Below, in pieces: positions 1 to 8,126 of a stretch of 49,151 nt of DNA. The position numbers and the translations under genes were made by a program. Position 1 is the stretch's first letter; the number at the start of each line of letters is the position of its first letter. Source of the stretch: a bacterium (GTDB lineage Bacteria > Cyanobacteriota > Vampirovibrionia > Gastranaerophilales > Gastranaerophilaceae); assembly GCA_017409065.1 (NCBI GenBank), contig JAFQTK010000153.1, forward strand, positions 1 through 49,151, given 5' to 3'. The notes under the pieces were generated by a model that had not been told where the DNA came from, ran no database searches, and saw only the letters and a program-made list of their open reading frames with translations.

Positions 1-336
1 ACATATACAGGTGTTAACTTGCTTGAAGATTCAACAGGTAAATTTAACTACATAACATTACCTGATGGTTCACAATATTCATTGAATTTGGATGAAGTCG
101 CTGACGATGCTGGCTATGACCAAGCAATGACAGACTACAATTACCAAAAAATGGTTTATGACAAAACAATACAAGACATAAACGCAAAAACAGAAAAAAT
201 CCAAGCTCAAGACAGAACTCTTGAATTGCGTCTAAAACAACTTGATACAGAACAAGAAGCACTTCAAACAGAAATGGATGCGGTTAAAAAAGTTATTGAG
301 AAAAACGTAGAAGGTACGTTCAAGACTTTCGCATAA
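1..336 (+). CDS. Partial coiled-coil protein, C-terminal part
   Basis: The frame is open from the first base, so this is the 3' part of a longer gene; a TTG at 19 is not a convincing start. The visible 111 residues end in a charged coiled coil (about residues 50-105) closing with KKVIEKNVEGTFKTFA. The protein at 1787-2110 ends in a similar way (KQMISKNIKESFSY), so the two look like members of one family. I recall this type of small coiled-coil protein as common in Gastranaerophilales, with no assigned function. It is followed after 42 bases by the next gene on the same strand. Confidence 0.7.
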   Translation, partial: TYTGVNLLEDSTGKFNYITLPDGSQYSLNLDEVADDAGYDQAMTDYNYQKMVYDKTIQDINAKTEKIQAQDRTLELRLKQLDTEQEALQTEMDAVKKVIEKNVEGTFKTFA

Positions 337-378
337 AAAACATTAAACAAAAATTATAGGAAACACGAGGTTAAATAA

Positions 379-1191
379 ATGGCTTACAAAAACGACTCAT
401 ACTTAGTTATATCAAACAAATTTTCAAAATCAGCAAGTGATGCAAAAGCACATTTGTTTGAAACATATGACAGATTGCGTGACCTTACGGTTAGTGGTTC
501 AGCAATGGACGGAGCCGGATTTGGAACAGCCGGAAACTTCTTGTGGGAAATCGCAAGACTTATTGCCCCAAGCTCATTTATGACTGTAATGGGTGGAAAT
601 ACATCAATGAATATTCCAGGTACATCATACTGGACACCTGCAAGCGGCGGTAACGTAATTTGGGACGGTGCAAACTCAGCATTTGGAACAAGTAACCTAG
701 GAAACTATCCAGGTTTCCCAAGTGGTGCTGCTCCTATTCAATGGGGATTTGGTTCTTCATCAGGAGTTGCAACCGGTGGAGCTGCCAGCATGAGCCTAGC
801 CAATGACATTGCCGGAATGACTGGCATAAACGCAGCTGCATACGGCGTAGGTGCAGGAACCGGATTTGGCTTCGGTAATAACTGGATTCTCCCTATGGCA
901 GGAGTAATTTCTGGATGGGGCGGAATTATGCAAGCTGCTGCTCCTTACCTTGATGCATTTGGTTTACCTGCAACTGTAATTGGTAACTTAATGCAAGGTA
1001 CATCATCTGCTGCACTATCAGCATACCAAAGAGTTACAGGAAACATTACATCTAACGCAGATACAATCTTAAGTAACAAAGTTAAAAACATTGAAACAGT
1101 AGTAAAAATGTTAGATGCTCAAGGTGATGTTTTGAAGAAAATGCTTAAAGACTCTATCGAAGGCGACAGCAAAACAATTCAAAATATGTAG
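379..1191 (+). CDS. Glycine-rich protein of unknown function
   Basis: A 270-residue protein that I do not recognise. The first 45 residues are charged and helical, the middle (about 45-215) is rich in Gly, Ala, Ser and Asn with several small-residue hydrophobic stretches, and the last 45 residues (VKNIETVVKMLDAQGDVLKK region) look like a coiled coil. There is no Sec signal peptide. The ATG at 379 follows a GAGGT Shine-Dalgarno by about 10 bases. The gene sits between two members of a coiled-coil family and may be co-transcribed with them. The composition could suit an exported structural or surface protein, but this is only inference. Confidence 0.7.
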   Translation: MAYKNDSYLVISNKFSKSASDAKAHLFETYDRLRDLTVSGSAMDGAGFGTAGNFLWEIARLIAPSSFMTVMGGNTSMNIPGTSYWTPASGGNVIWDGANSAFGTSNLGNYPGFPSGAAPIQWGFGSSSGVATGGAASMSLANDIAGMTGINAAAYGVGAGTGFGFGNNWILPMAGVISGWGGIMQAAAPYLDAFGLPATVIGNLMQGTSSAALSAYQRVTGNITSNADTILSNKVKNIETVVKMLDAQGDVLKKMLKDSIEGDSKTIQNM

Positions 1192-1234
1192 TGAAATATC
1201 AACATTATACAATTTAAAACTATGCGGAGGAAAA

Positions 1235-1384
1235 ATGAATCACTATTTGTCCAAAACAATGCTAAAAAGTATTGTAAACTTTTATTGCAATATTTTAGGA
1301 TTTAATCATAATACCCTAAAGTATTTGGAAAAAGAGCCGATATTAAATATATACGATGCAAAAATCTTAGTTCAAGTGCATTAA
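1235..1384 (+). CDS. Small ORF, 49 residues
   Basis: A short open frame with a strong GGAGG Shine-Dalgarno at 1226-1230, four bases before the ATG. It encodes 49 residues beginning MNHYLSKTMLKSIVNFYCNI, slightly amphipathic with a hydrophobic N-terminal half. It fills most of the gap between the neighbouring genes and runs in the same direction. No family is recognised. The good ribosome binding site is the main support; codon use cannot be judged at this length. Confidence 0.45.
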   Translation: MNHYLSKTMLKSIVNFYCNILGFNHNTLKYLEKEPILNIYDAKILVQVH

Positions 1385-1394
1385 GTGTGAAAAT

Positions 1395-1422
1395 GTGAAT
1401 GTTACAATTTATTTACATTCAC
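1395..1422. repeat. Inverted repeat in intergenic region
   Basis: Perfect 8-base arms GTGAATGT (1395-1402) and ACATTCAC (1415-1422) around a 12-base centre. There is no T tract after it, so it is not a typical terminator. It also holds two TTACA words 11 bases apart (1402-1406 and 1413-1417), close to but not at the 10-base period of the direct repeats described elsewhere in this window. It may be an mRNA processing hairpin or an operator. Confidence 0.5.
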
Positions 1423-1502
1423 CGGAACATAGGCAATAAATAGAGAAAGATTGTTTTTATATTCATGGAAGAGTCTTTCTTTATTGGAAAGTAAAGGTAA
1501 AG

Positions 1503-1775
1503 ATGATACAACAAGCAGTAATGCTACAAACACAAAGATTTAGAAGCTTTATGAATTTTGCAAGACATTTCTTGAGAAGACAGAATTTCTTGGAATCAAT
1601 TCAAAGGTCAATAAGTGCAGTGTTTAGAGATATCTTTACGGTAAAGAAAAAGCTCAAAATGGCTCAGTATCGTGTAAATTATCAGCAATTTAAATTAAGA
1701 CAAATGGAACAATTAATTGCAGAAAATAATGAACACGTATTTCTAAAAGGGAATAAGATTAACGAACTTAGATAG
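1503..1775 (+). CDS. Small basic helical protein of unknown function
   Basis: A 90-residue, strongly basic (Arg/Lys/Gln-rich) protein predicted to be almost fully helical; the second half (about 45-80) has coiled-coil spacing. The ATG at 1503 follows AAAGG at 1493-1497. It is separated by 11 bases from the next gene and probably co-transcribed with it. No family recognised. Its neighbours are coiled-coil proteins of a lineage-type family, so it may act with them. Confidence 0.6.
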   Translation: MIQQAVMLQTQRFRSFMNFARHFLRRQNFLESIQRSISAVFRDIFTVKKKLKMAQYRVNYQQFKLRQMEQLIAENNEHVFLKGNKINELR

Positions 1776-1786
1776 GTGGAACCGAT

Positions 1787-2110
1787 ATGGGTTATGCAGT
1801 AGCGACAATCAGATTAATGATGATAAAGGCACAACGCCTTGATTTGGAATACAAACTCCAAGTGATTGCCGATGCAAAAATGAATTTAAGCAGAACCGTT
1901 ACAGACTTAATGTCTGTTGGTACTGACTTAGACCCAGATTCACCTGTACTGAAAAAATTAGAACAACGAAAAGAACGGCTATACTTAATTGAGAAAAAAC
2001 TTGATTTGCAAATGGAACAATATAGATTGAAACTGCAAGCTCTTGAAGCTGAGGAACAATCTTGTAAGCAAATGATATCGAAAAATATCAAAGAATCATT
2101 CTCTTACTAA
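1787..2110 (+). CDS. Coiled-coil protein, related to the gene at 1-336
   Basis: A 107-residue helical protein beginning MGYAVATIRLMMIKAQRLD and ending in a coiled coil with a KQMISKNIKESFSY tail. The tail resembles the end of the partial protein at 1-336. The start follows AGGTGG at the normal distance. I recall similar proteins that start MGMAASQARLL in Gastranaerophilales genomes, with no known function. It lies last in the run and is followed by a hairpin terminator at 2147-2190. Confidence 0.7.
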   Translation: MGYAVATIRLMMIKAQRLDLEYKLQVIADAKMNLSRTVTDLMSVGTDLDPDSPVLKKLEQRKERLYLIEKKLDLQMEQYRLKLQALEAEEQSCKQMISKNIKESFSY

Positions 2111-2146
2111 ACAATATTTTAGCCAACACGGCAATTTAAGTAACGC

Positions 2147-2190
2147 AAAAAAACTCGTATTCTGAAATAAAATATTCAGAAGGGGTTTTT
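2147..2190 (+). terminator. Rho-independent terminator overlapping the next RBS
   Basis: Arms TTCTGAA (2160-2166) and TTCAGAA (2175-2181) form the top of a hairpin. A lower stem pairs the A-rich stretch at 2149-2156 with GGGTTTTT at 2183-2190, with one G-T pair and a small internal loop. The descending arm contains AAGGGG at 2180-2185, which is the only Shine-Dalgarno for the gene starting at 2192. Folding would therefore both end transcription of the upstream run and hide the ribosome binding site of the next gene. Confidence 0.6.
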
Positions 2191-2191
2191 A

Positions 2192-2992
2192 ATGCGTTAT
2201 TTTTTATTGTTATTTACTATACTAATTGGGCTACAAGGCTTTTGCTACACATTTACAACATACGAACATCCTGAAGTAATTGTGAACAATTACACAACTT
2301 ACCCTAAAATTTCTCAGCTTGAAAATATAATTTTTCAAAAAACTTATGAAAACGAAGATATCGAAAAAAGATTAGAACGACTGGAGAAAAAAACATGTGC
2401 AAGAAGTTTTACCGGTGCAGACTTAGCGTGGAGAACCGATAACATAATATCACATATAGACCAAAGTGAACTCTATAATATTCCGTCAAAAGATTTGGCA
2501 TTTGTTGAAAAGAAAATCCTAGGTCGCAGTTATAAAAAAGATAATCTTGAAAACAGGCTGACTCGACTTGAACAAAAAATGTTGGGAGCTGTACAATCAG
2601 GAAAACCAGATGAGCGATACCAAACAATATTAACAGCCTCAAATCACTACACTGATTTTGGCAATAACGCACCTTCATTTGGCAACACAATAGGTTTAAC
2701 ACAAGGTAATGGCTTAAAAAACACTCTCCAGAACATCTTTGGCTCAATGTTTAACAATGGATATATGACAGGGTTCACTCCGCCAATAAGTTCATACGAC
2801 TACAATGTACCATATGGATTCAGTCCTAACTATGGGACTTACGGACCTAGAATGCCGTACTATGCACCATATCACAATTACAACAGAGGTTACGGGAATA
2901 ACGGATACCACCGTTCAATTCGAACCAATACAGGTTACTATAACTCATTTGGACAAACCGGCTCCGGTTGCGGAATCAATATCCTCGATTAA
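2192..2992 (+). CDS. Secreted protein with repeated LEK-type helical motif
   Basis: A 266-residue protein with a clear Sec signal peptide (MRYFLLLFTILIGLQGFCYT). Two copies of an approximately 40-residue helical motif follow: LENIIFQKTYENEDIEKRLE near residue 40 and VEKKILGRSYKKDNLENRLT near residue 105. Each has the pattern (L/V)E-x-(I/K)-x-(F/L)-(Q/G)-(K/R)-(T/S)-Y, then ENRLTRLEQK. The last 100 residues are rich in Tyr, Gly, Asn and Pro and look disordered. I recall the motif from secreted proteins of Cyanobacteria and Melainabacteria, but I do not know a function. Translation may depend on the overlapping hairpin upstream. Confidence 0.75.
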   Translation: MRYFLLLFTILIGLQGFCYTFTTYEHPEVIVNNYTTYPKISQLENIIFQKTYENEDIEKRLERLEKKTCARSFTGADLAWRTDNIISHIDQSELYNIPSKDLAFVEKKILGRSYKKDNLENRLTRLEQKMLGAVQSGKPDERYQTILTASNHYTDFGNNAPSFGNTIGLTQGNGLKNTLQNIFGSMFNNGYMTGFTPPISSYDYNVPYGFSPNYGTYGPRMPYYAPYHNYNRGYGNNGYHRSIRTNTGYYNSFGQTGSGCGINILD

Positions 2993-3005
2993 ATATTAAA
3001 ATTTG

Positions 3006-3014
3006 TGATATAAT
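3006..3014 (+). promoter_or_regulatory. Extended -10 promoter giving a leaderless smpB mRNA
   Basis: TGATATAAT at 3006-3014 is an extended -10 box. A transcription start seven bases after its last base falls on the A of the smpB ATG at 3021. No Shine-Dalgarno is present between them. There is no good -35 hexamer, which is common for extended -10 promoters. Confidence 0.6.
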
Positions 3015-3020
3015 CCAAAT

Positions 3021-3473
3021 ATGGGTAAAAAAATCTTATCACCAAACAGAAAAGCATTTCATGACTTCCTCATTTTTGATAAATATGAGGCTGGGATTGT
3101 GTTGTGTGGCACGGAAATTAAATCAATAAGAAAAGGTGGCGTTAATTTAAAAGATAGCTTTATAAAAATAGAGGATTCTGAAGCTTGGCTTTACAATTGC
3201 CATATTAGCCCATACGAACAAGGAAATAGATATAACCACGAAGCCGAAAGAACCAGAAAATTACTTCTCAACAAAAAAGAGATAATGAAGATGTTGGGAA
3301 AAATAAAAAAAGAGGGCTATGCCATAATTCCACTTGAACTATTCTTGCAAAACGGTTGGGCAAAATTAGAAATTGCACTGGCAAAAGGTAAAAAATTACA
3401 CGATAAACGTGATGCAATAAAAGAAAAAGCACTAAAAAGAGATATTCAAAGAGCTTCAAAAATAAGTAAATAG
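3021..3473 (+). CDS. smpB: SsrA-binding protein SmpB
   Basis: SmpB binds tmRNA and brings it to stalled ribosomes for trans-translation in the cytoplasm. The 150-residue length is normal for the family. Recognisable family segments are NRKAFHDFLIFDKYEAGIVL near the N-terminus, GTEIKSIRKGGVNLKDSF (residues about 30-47), the SPYEQGNRYNHEAERTRKLL segment near residue 63, and the basic tail with KGKKLHDKRD. The ATG is preceded by an extended -10 box only seven bases away and by no Shine-Dalgarno, so the mRNA appears leaderless. The tmRNA gene is not in this window. Confidence 0.97.
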   Translation: MGKKILSPNRKAFHDFLIFDKYEAGIVLCGTEIKSIRKGGVNLKDSFIKIEDSEAWLYNCHISPYEQGNRYNHEAERTRKLLLNKKEIMKMLGKIKKEGYAIIPLELFLQNGWAKLEIALAKGKKLHDKRDAIKEKALKRDIQRASKISK

Positions 3474-3499
3474 TTTAAAATATTAACATATATTAAGTA

Positions 3500-3538
3500 T
3501 TGGAAATCATCTCTTTTGGCAGTATAATTTTATTATAC
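3500..3538 (+). promoter_or_regulatory. bamA promoter with palindrome over the -10 box
   Basis: A -35-like TTGGAA (3500-3505), 17-base spacer and TATAAT (3523-3528) form a good sigma-70 promoter. The -10 box lies inside a perfect inverted repeat: GTATAAT (3522-3528), three bases, ATTATAC (3532-3538). The repeat could be a repressor site or be an accident of AT-rich sequence. Predicted start of transcription is near 3535. Confidence 0.5.
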
Positions 3539-3563
3539 CACTTGTTGCCAGAGGATTAGTACG

Positions 3564-5525
3564 ATTATTAGGTTTATATATAACAAAAAACTTATAGGGA
3601 TATTACTGGGGTTGCAGTTGCTTGTGCAATTTTCTGCTCCTGCTGAAGCGGCATGGTTTAAAAATAAAGAAAAAAAAGAATCCGCAGTAGAACAACCTGC
3701 TGTTTTTAAAGACCCTGAATTAATAAAGACTGATAAAGAAAAAGAAGAAGCCGAAAAACTTAAAAATAATCCGAATGCAGTTTACATAAAAGAAATACAA
3801 TTTGATGGCAACAAATTAATAGCAAATTCTGAAATCGCAACTGCTATGAAGGTACAAGCCGGTGATGTATATAGCCGTGATATGGTACAACAGAGCTTAA
3901 AGCAAATTTATCAGATGGGTTATTTTACGGAAAAAATTAAAGCTCTCCCAATAAAAATTGACGAACACAATGTTATACTAAAAATCACGGTTGAAGAAAA
4001 TTTACCAATAACCGGATTTACTATTGAAGGTAATGAAGTTCTGACTGTTGGCGAAATCACAAATGCTATCAACTATCTAAAAGGCAAGCCTCAAAATATG
4101 GTTTTAGTCAATCAGGCAATCACTGACATAGAAGAGGTTTACGCAGAAAAAGGATACATTTTAGCAAGAGTTACTGCCGTATTTGATGACCCTGACGGTG
4201 TTATCAACTTTGAAGTTGAAGAAGGACATATTAATTCGATTGCAATTGAAGGGAACAAAAAGACCAAAGACTTTGTCATTGAAAGAAATATCCTGTCAAA
4301 ACCGGGAGAAGTTTACAATGAAAATCAAATTAAATCTGATTTAACACGATTATATGGTACTCAAGCATTCAAAGATGTAACAAGAAGTATTCAAAAAACT
4401 AATTCAGATACGGATTTATACGACATTACAATAAATGTAGAAGAGCAAAGAACAGGAACATTGTCACTCGGTGGTGGTGTAGATACAGCCACCGGTTTAT
4501 TTGCAACACTAGGCTTTGCTGAAAACAACTTCCGTGGTTTAGGACAAAGAGTATCACTTAACGTTATGACCGGTACGGGGATAATGCTTAATGACCGTTC
4601 TATGTTGAACCGTGCGAATATTCAGTCCGAATTAAGTTTCTATGAACCACACTTAAAAGGTAGCGACAATTCCTTGTTATCGAAAGTATTTTATAGAGAT
4701 TTTGCCAGCTATCAAATTCCTCTTGCTATTGAGCGTAGATTCGGATTTGAAACAACACTTGCAAGACCTCTTAACACTGAAAAAACTCTGCGAGGGCAAA
4801 TCAGCTTGGGCATAGAAAATATAGATGTTAGAGAAGGTGATTCAGAAGAAGTCCAAAAAAGATTTGCAAAATACAATATTCCAATATCTGAACGTGCGAA
4901 ACAGCTTGAAGGTGGCTTATTCATAGGCATTGCCCCAAGCTTGATTTATGATACAAGAGATAATGCTATAACACCAAGAAATGGGGTATTGGCATCAATA
5001 AGATTTGACCAAAATGTAGGGCTTGAAGACATTAGAGATACACATGGAAAAATCACCGCTAGCATAAAAAAATATTACCCTGTTATGAAAAAATCCAGTT
5101 TTTCACTTATGGGTAGAGCCGGTGGACGATTGTACGGAGATATGCCTGAAGTTATGGCATATCGCTTAGGTGGACCTTATACAATTAGAGGTTTCAGAAT
5201 GAGCGAAGTTGGTACTGGTGACGGCTTTATGATGGCTTCGGCTGAATTACTAACTCCACTACTATTTTTAGATAGGATAGAAAAAGTTAAATTCTTAGAC
5301 AACGTAAGGTTAGCATTCTTCGCTGATGCAGGTAAATTGTTTAGCACATCAGTTAGTGACAGGATGTATGACAGACCTGGTGAAGCTATCAGTGTTGGTG
5401 TAGGTTTGAGAGTATTTGTACCTGGAATCGGACCATTAAGCGTAGACTGGGGTTATCCGCTTACAAATGTCGGACACGGAAACAAACGAGGAGCATTTAC
5501 ATTTGGAGTGGGTGAGTTTTACTAA
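3564..5525 (+). CDS. bamA: Outer membrane assembly protein BamA (Omp85 family)
   Basis: Omp85/BamA inserts beta-barrel proteins into the outer membrane. With residues counted from the TTG at 3612, three POTRA repeats lie at about 58-130, 135-206 and 209-280, followed by a barrel with the family's RGF motif (YTIRGFRMSEVG) and an aromatic C-terminus (GVGEFY). Three POTRAs match cyanobacterial Omp85 rather than the five of proteobacteria. No ATG exists nearby, and a start at TTG 3612 would cut off the signal peptide. Reading from ATT at 3564, nine bases after AGAGG (3550-3554), gives a basic N-terminus, a hydrophobic core and an APAEA cleavage region, so I place the start there. The conventional alternative is 3612. 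The gene overlaps tsaE (TAATG). Confidence 0.93.
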   Translation: MIRFIYNKKLIGILLGLQLLVQFSAPAEAAWFKNKEKKESAVEQPAVFKDPELIKTDKEKEEAEKLKNNPNAVYIKEIQFDGNKLIANSEIATAMKVQAGDVYSRDMVQQSLKQIYQMGYFTEKIKALPIKIDEHNVILKITVEENLPITGFTIEGNEVLTVGEITNAINYLKGKPQNMVLVNQAITDIEEVYAEKGYILARVTAVFDDPDGVINFEVEEGHINSIAIEGNKKTKDFVIERNILSKPGEVYNENQIKSDLTRLYGTQAFKDVTRSIQKTNSDTDLYDITINVEEQRTGTLSLGGGVDTATGLFATLGFAENNFRGLGQRVSLNVMTGTGIMLNDRSMLNRANIQSELSFYEPHLKGSDNSLLSKVFYRDFASYQIPLAIERRFGFETTLARPLNTEKTLRGQISLGIENIDVREGDSEEVQKRFAKYNIPISERAKQLEGGLFIGIAPSLIYDTRDNAITPRNGVLASIRFDQNVGLEDIRDTHGKITASIKKYYPVMKKSSFSLMGRAGGRLYGDMPEVMAYRLGGPYTIRGFRMSEVGTGDGFMMASAELLTPLLFLDRIEKVKFLDNVRLAFFADAGKLFSTSVSDRMYDRPGEAISVGVGLRVFVPGIGPLSVDWGYPLTNVGHGNKRGAFTFGVGEFY

Positions 5526-5986
5526 TGAAGACATTTGTTTGTAAAAATTTAGATGATACAGATTTACTTGCAGAAAAGTTTGCCAAGTTGGTAGAAAATG
5601 ATGGCTGTTTTGTTTGCATGTTTGGTGACATTGGTGCAGGAAAAACTGCTTTCGTCAAAAAAGTTGCAAAACACCTTGGAGTAGAAGAAAAAGTGACCAG
5701 TCCAAGCTTTGTCATTTTAAACGAGTATCATTGCGGAAAAATACCAATATTTCATTTTGATTTATACAGACTTGAAAATGAAGGTGTAAGAACAATTCTT
5801 GATGAACTTGAAGAATATTCTCAGGGCAGATGTCTAACATTTGCTGAATGGGCAGAATTTTCGCAGGGAGAAATTCCTCTTGACAGACTTGAAATACAAA
5901 TCGAGTATGTTGCAGAAACCGAACGTAATTTTACTTTTATTGCTTACGGCGAAAAAGCACAAACAATATTGGAAGGATTGAACTAA
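5525..5986 (+). CDS. tsaE: tRNA t6A biosynthesis ATPase TsaE
   Basis: TsaE is the ATPase that works with TsaB and TsaD in making N6-threonylcarbamoyladenosine at position 37 of ANN-decoding tRNAs. The 153-residue protein has a Walker A motif GDIGAGKTA (residues 34-42), the SPSF segment after it (TSPSFVILNEY) and the HFDLYRLE motif, all typical. Start and stop codons overlap with bamA upstream and tsaB downstream (both TAATG), so translation is coupled. The tsaE-tsaB order supports both assignments. Confidence 0.95.
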   Translation: MKTFVCKNLDDTDLLAEKFAKLVENDGCFVCMFGDIGAGKTAFVKKVAKHLGVEEKVTSPSFVILNEYHCGKIPIFHFDLYRLENEGVRTILDELEEYSQGRCLTFAEWAEFSQGEIPLDRLEIQIEYVAETERNFTFIAYGEKAQTILEGLN

Positions 5987-6648
5987 TGCATTTTTTGACT
6001 TTTGATACATCTTTAGACAAAACCTATTTAACCTTATTCAATGAGAAAAATGCAATTGATACAGAAATAATAGAAACTCACGATGACAAATATCACTCAG
6101 CCTACCTAATTCAAAATTTGGTGAATTTGCTCAAAAAACACAACCTAACAGTAAAAAACATTGAAGCTATTGGGGTAAATATCGGGCCGGGTAGCTTTAC
6201 AGGAATAAGAGCTTGCCTTACCATAGCAAGAGTTATAGCACAACAACTCGAAATTCCGTTAGTTGGGGTACCATCAACAGTAATTCTTGCACAAATTAAT
6301 AAGAATAAAAACAAAACAATTGTTTTAATGGATGCAAGAAAAGGAATGTGTTACTTTGCTGAGTACGATAATAATGGAGAAGAAATTCAAGAACCTCATT
6401 TAGAGCCAATTGAAACACTAAGTATTCCTGATGAATCTACTATTATATCAGATAAGGTTATGCAGAATTTTCTAAAGGAACAAGAAATTAACTCAATATG
6501 TTTCTCTGATATTAATGAAGATTTGGGTGTGCTATTAGGGAGTCTAACATATAAAAAGCTACAAAAAGGTAGTTATCACTGGGCGAAAGTGAAACCATTA
6601 TATTTACAAAAACCATCAATTACTATTTCAAAGAAAAATCTTATATAG
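5986..6648 (+). CDS. tsaB: tRNA t6A biosynthesis protein TsaB
   Basis: TsaB is the inactive ASKHA-fold partner of TsaD in tRNA threonylcarbamoylation. The 220-residue protein starts with the FDTSLDKTYLTLF strand pair and carries the diagnostic GVNIGPGSFTGIRACLTIAR segment near residue 65. It overlaps tsaE by one base and lies 11 bases before the methyltransferase gene, in the same transcription unit as bamA. Confidence 0.93.
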   Translation: MHFLTFDTSLDKTYLTLFNEKNAIDTEIIETHDDKYHSAYLIQNLVNLLKKHNLTVKNIEAIGVNIGPGSFTGIRACLTIARVIAQQLEIPLVGVPSTVILAQINKNKNKTIVLMDARKGMCYFAEYDNNGEEIQEPHLEPIETLSIPDESTIISDKVMQNFLKEQEINSICFSDINEDLGVLLGSLTYKKLQKGSYHWAKVKPLYLQKPSITISKKNLI

Positions 6649-6659
6649 AAGGAATAAAA

Positions 6660-7526
6660 ATGTCCGAAACAACTTTAAATTGGTCACAATGGCTTATCAA
6701 ATCACGTTTTTCATACATGACTGAAGAACAAAAACAACAAACACTTAATTGGTTACTAAGTGTCAGAGATGCTGTTTTGAATAATGCTGCGATACGTCCG
6801 TCTGACACAATTCTTGATATCGGAACAGGCACAGGACTTTTAGGCTTCGGTGCATTTGACTATATAGATGAGTCAGGAAAAGTTATTTTTTCTGATAAGT
6901 TTGAAGACTGCATTGATAGTTGCAAACAACTTGCGAAAGACCTGAATATAACAAAGCCACATGATTTTTTAGTAAGTGACTGCTGCAACATAAAATTGCA
7001 TTCAAATAGTATTAACAGAGCGGTTATGCGTTCAGTTTTGGTGCATATTTTTGAGAAACAGCAAGCTTTTTCTGAAATACATAGAGTTCTAAAACCACTT
7101 GGTGTTTTTTCCGCTTTTGAGCCGGTAATCAGTTCAAACACAAGATGTTGGGAACTTGTTCCTGAAAACTCATTGAGTGATTATAACGATTTTAAAAAGG
7201 CGGAAGAAGAGTGCATGACTGCTCAAGATGACCCCTTAACTAACTTTGATGAAACAACCATAGCTGAATTATTAAAAGAAGTAGGGTTTTCTCAAAGAAT
7301 CATAGATAAACAAGTGGTAGAGTCTACATACACAGTTCAATCAGGAATGGTAGAAAACTGGTTAACAACACCGCCCAGTCCAACTGCAAAATCTATGAAA
7401 GAAAAATTTTTACTTTATTTTGAAGAAGCAAAAGTTAATAACTATATCAAAGAATTACAAGCTGCACTTGAAAATAAACCTGTTTGCATAAAATCCAATG
7501 CGTTATATATAAAAGCAGTAAAATAG
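6660..7526 (+). CDS. Class I SAM-dependent methyltransferase
   Basis: A 288-residue protein with the SAM-binding motif I DTILDIGTGTGLLGFGA (about residues 45-61), an acidic residue after the next strand (IFSDKF) and a motif IV-like region near RAVMRSVLVHI. This is the UbiE/Methyltransf_11-25 type. The substrate cannot be told. A Shine-Dalgarno AGAAGGAA precedes the ATG. It is the last gene of the bamA-tsaE-tsaB unit, whose t6A genes do not need it, so the grouping may be only transcriptional. Confidence 0.85.
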   Translation: MSETTLNWSQWLIKSRFSYMTEEQKQQTLNWLLSVRDAVLNNAAIRPSDTILDIGTGTGLLGFGAFDYIDESGKVIFSDKFEDCIDSCKQLAKDLNITKPHDFLVSDCCNIKLHSNSINRAVMRSVLVHIFEKQQAFSEIHRVLKPLGVFSAFEPVISSNTRCWELVPENSLSDYNDFKKAEEECMTAQDDPLTNFDETTIAELLKEVGFSQRIIDKQVVESTYTVQSGMVENWLTTPPSPTAKSMKEKFLLYFEEAKVNNYIKELQAALENKPVCIKSNALYIKAVK

Positions 7527-7559
7527 TTGACTATATATTTTTTTTTATTAAACAAAAAG

Positions 7560-7593
7560 AAAGACCTCATACAAATAGATGTAGTAGGTCTTT
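7560..7593 (+). terminator. Probable terminator after the methyltransferase gene
   Basis: Arms AAAGACCT (7560-7567) and AGGTCTTT (7586-7593) form a perfect 8-base-pair stem with an 18-base loop. The T run is only three bases, so termination may be weak. Confidence 0.5.
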
Positions 7594-7643
7594 AAGGGTT
7601 AGGTCATAATAAATATGTATAGTTGTAATTATTTTGAGAAATT

Positions 7644-8126
7644 ATGCCTTTTAGATACCGACTTCAGAAAGTAATTGAATTTAGAATCCGTAAAAAAGAA
7701 GAACAATTGCAAGTCGTAATAAAAGCACAAGCAGAAGTAGCTCGAATTGAAGGTTTAATAGAACAAAATAAGCAAACAATTATAAAAACAAGACAAGATA
7801 TGCGAACAGCAGACCCTATGATGTATGAAAGTTACGACAATTTTCTTCATCATTTGTACGAAGTTGGCGAACAACTGGAAGTAGAAAAACAAGAGGCTAT
7901 TGCTCGTTTAGAAGAAGAAAAAAGAATACTTATTGAACGAGAAAAAGATGTAAAAATCCTTGAAAAACACAAGGAAAAAATGAAAGAAGCTTATATCGCA
8001 GAAGAAAAAGCCGCTGAGCTAAAAAGGTTATCAGAAGTCGCAGTCCAAAAACACTTCAGCAAAACAAAAGAAAACGAAGAAGAAGCATACTTAGAAGAAT
8101 TAAAACAACTAGAAGGGTATAACTAA
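7644..8126 (+). CDS. fliJ: Flagellar protein FliJ
   Basis: FliJ is the central stalk of the flagellar type III export ATPase complex and escorts chaperones. The 160-residue protein starts with FRYRLQKVIEFRIRKKEEQ, the typical FliJ opening, and is a long two-helix coiled coil rich in Glu, Lys and Arg. A GAGA element lies shortly before the ATG. Its stop overlaps the next start (TAATG). The following FliK-like and hook-type genes match the common fliJ-fliK-flgE order and support the call. Confidence 0.8.
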   Translation: MPFRYRLQKVIEFRIRKKEEQLQVVIKAQAEVARIEGLIEQNKQTIIKTRQDMRTADPMMYESYDNFLHHLYEVGEQLEVEKQEAIARLEEEKRILIEREKDVKILEKHKEKMKEAYIAEEKAAELKRLSEVAVQKHFSKTKENEEEAYLEELKQLEGYN

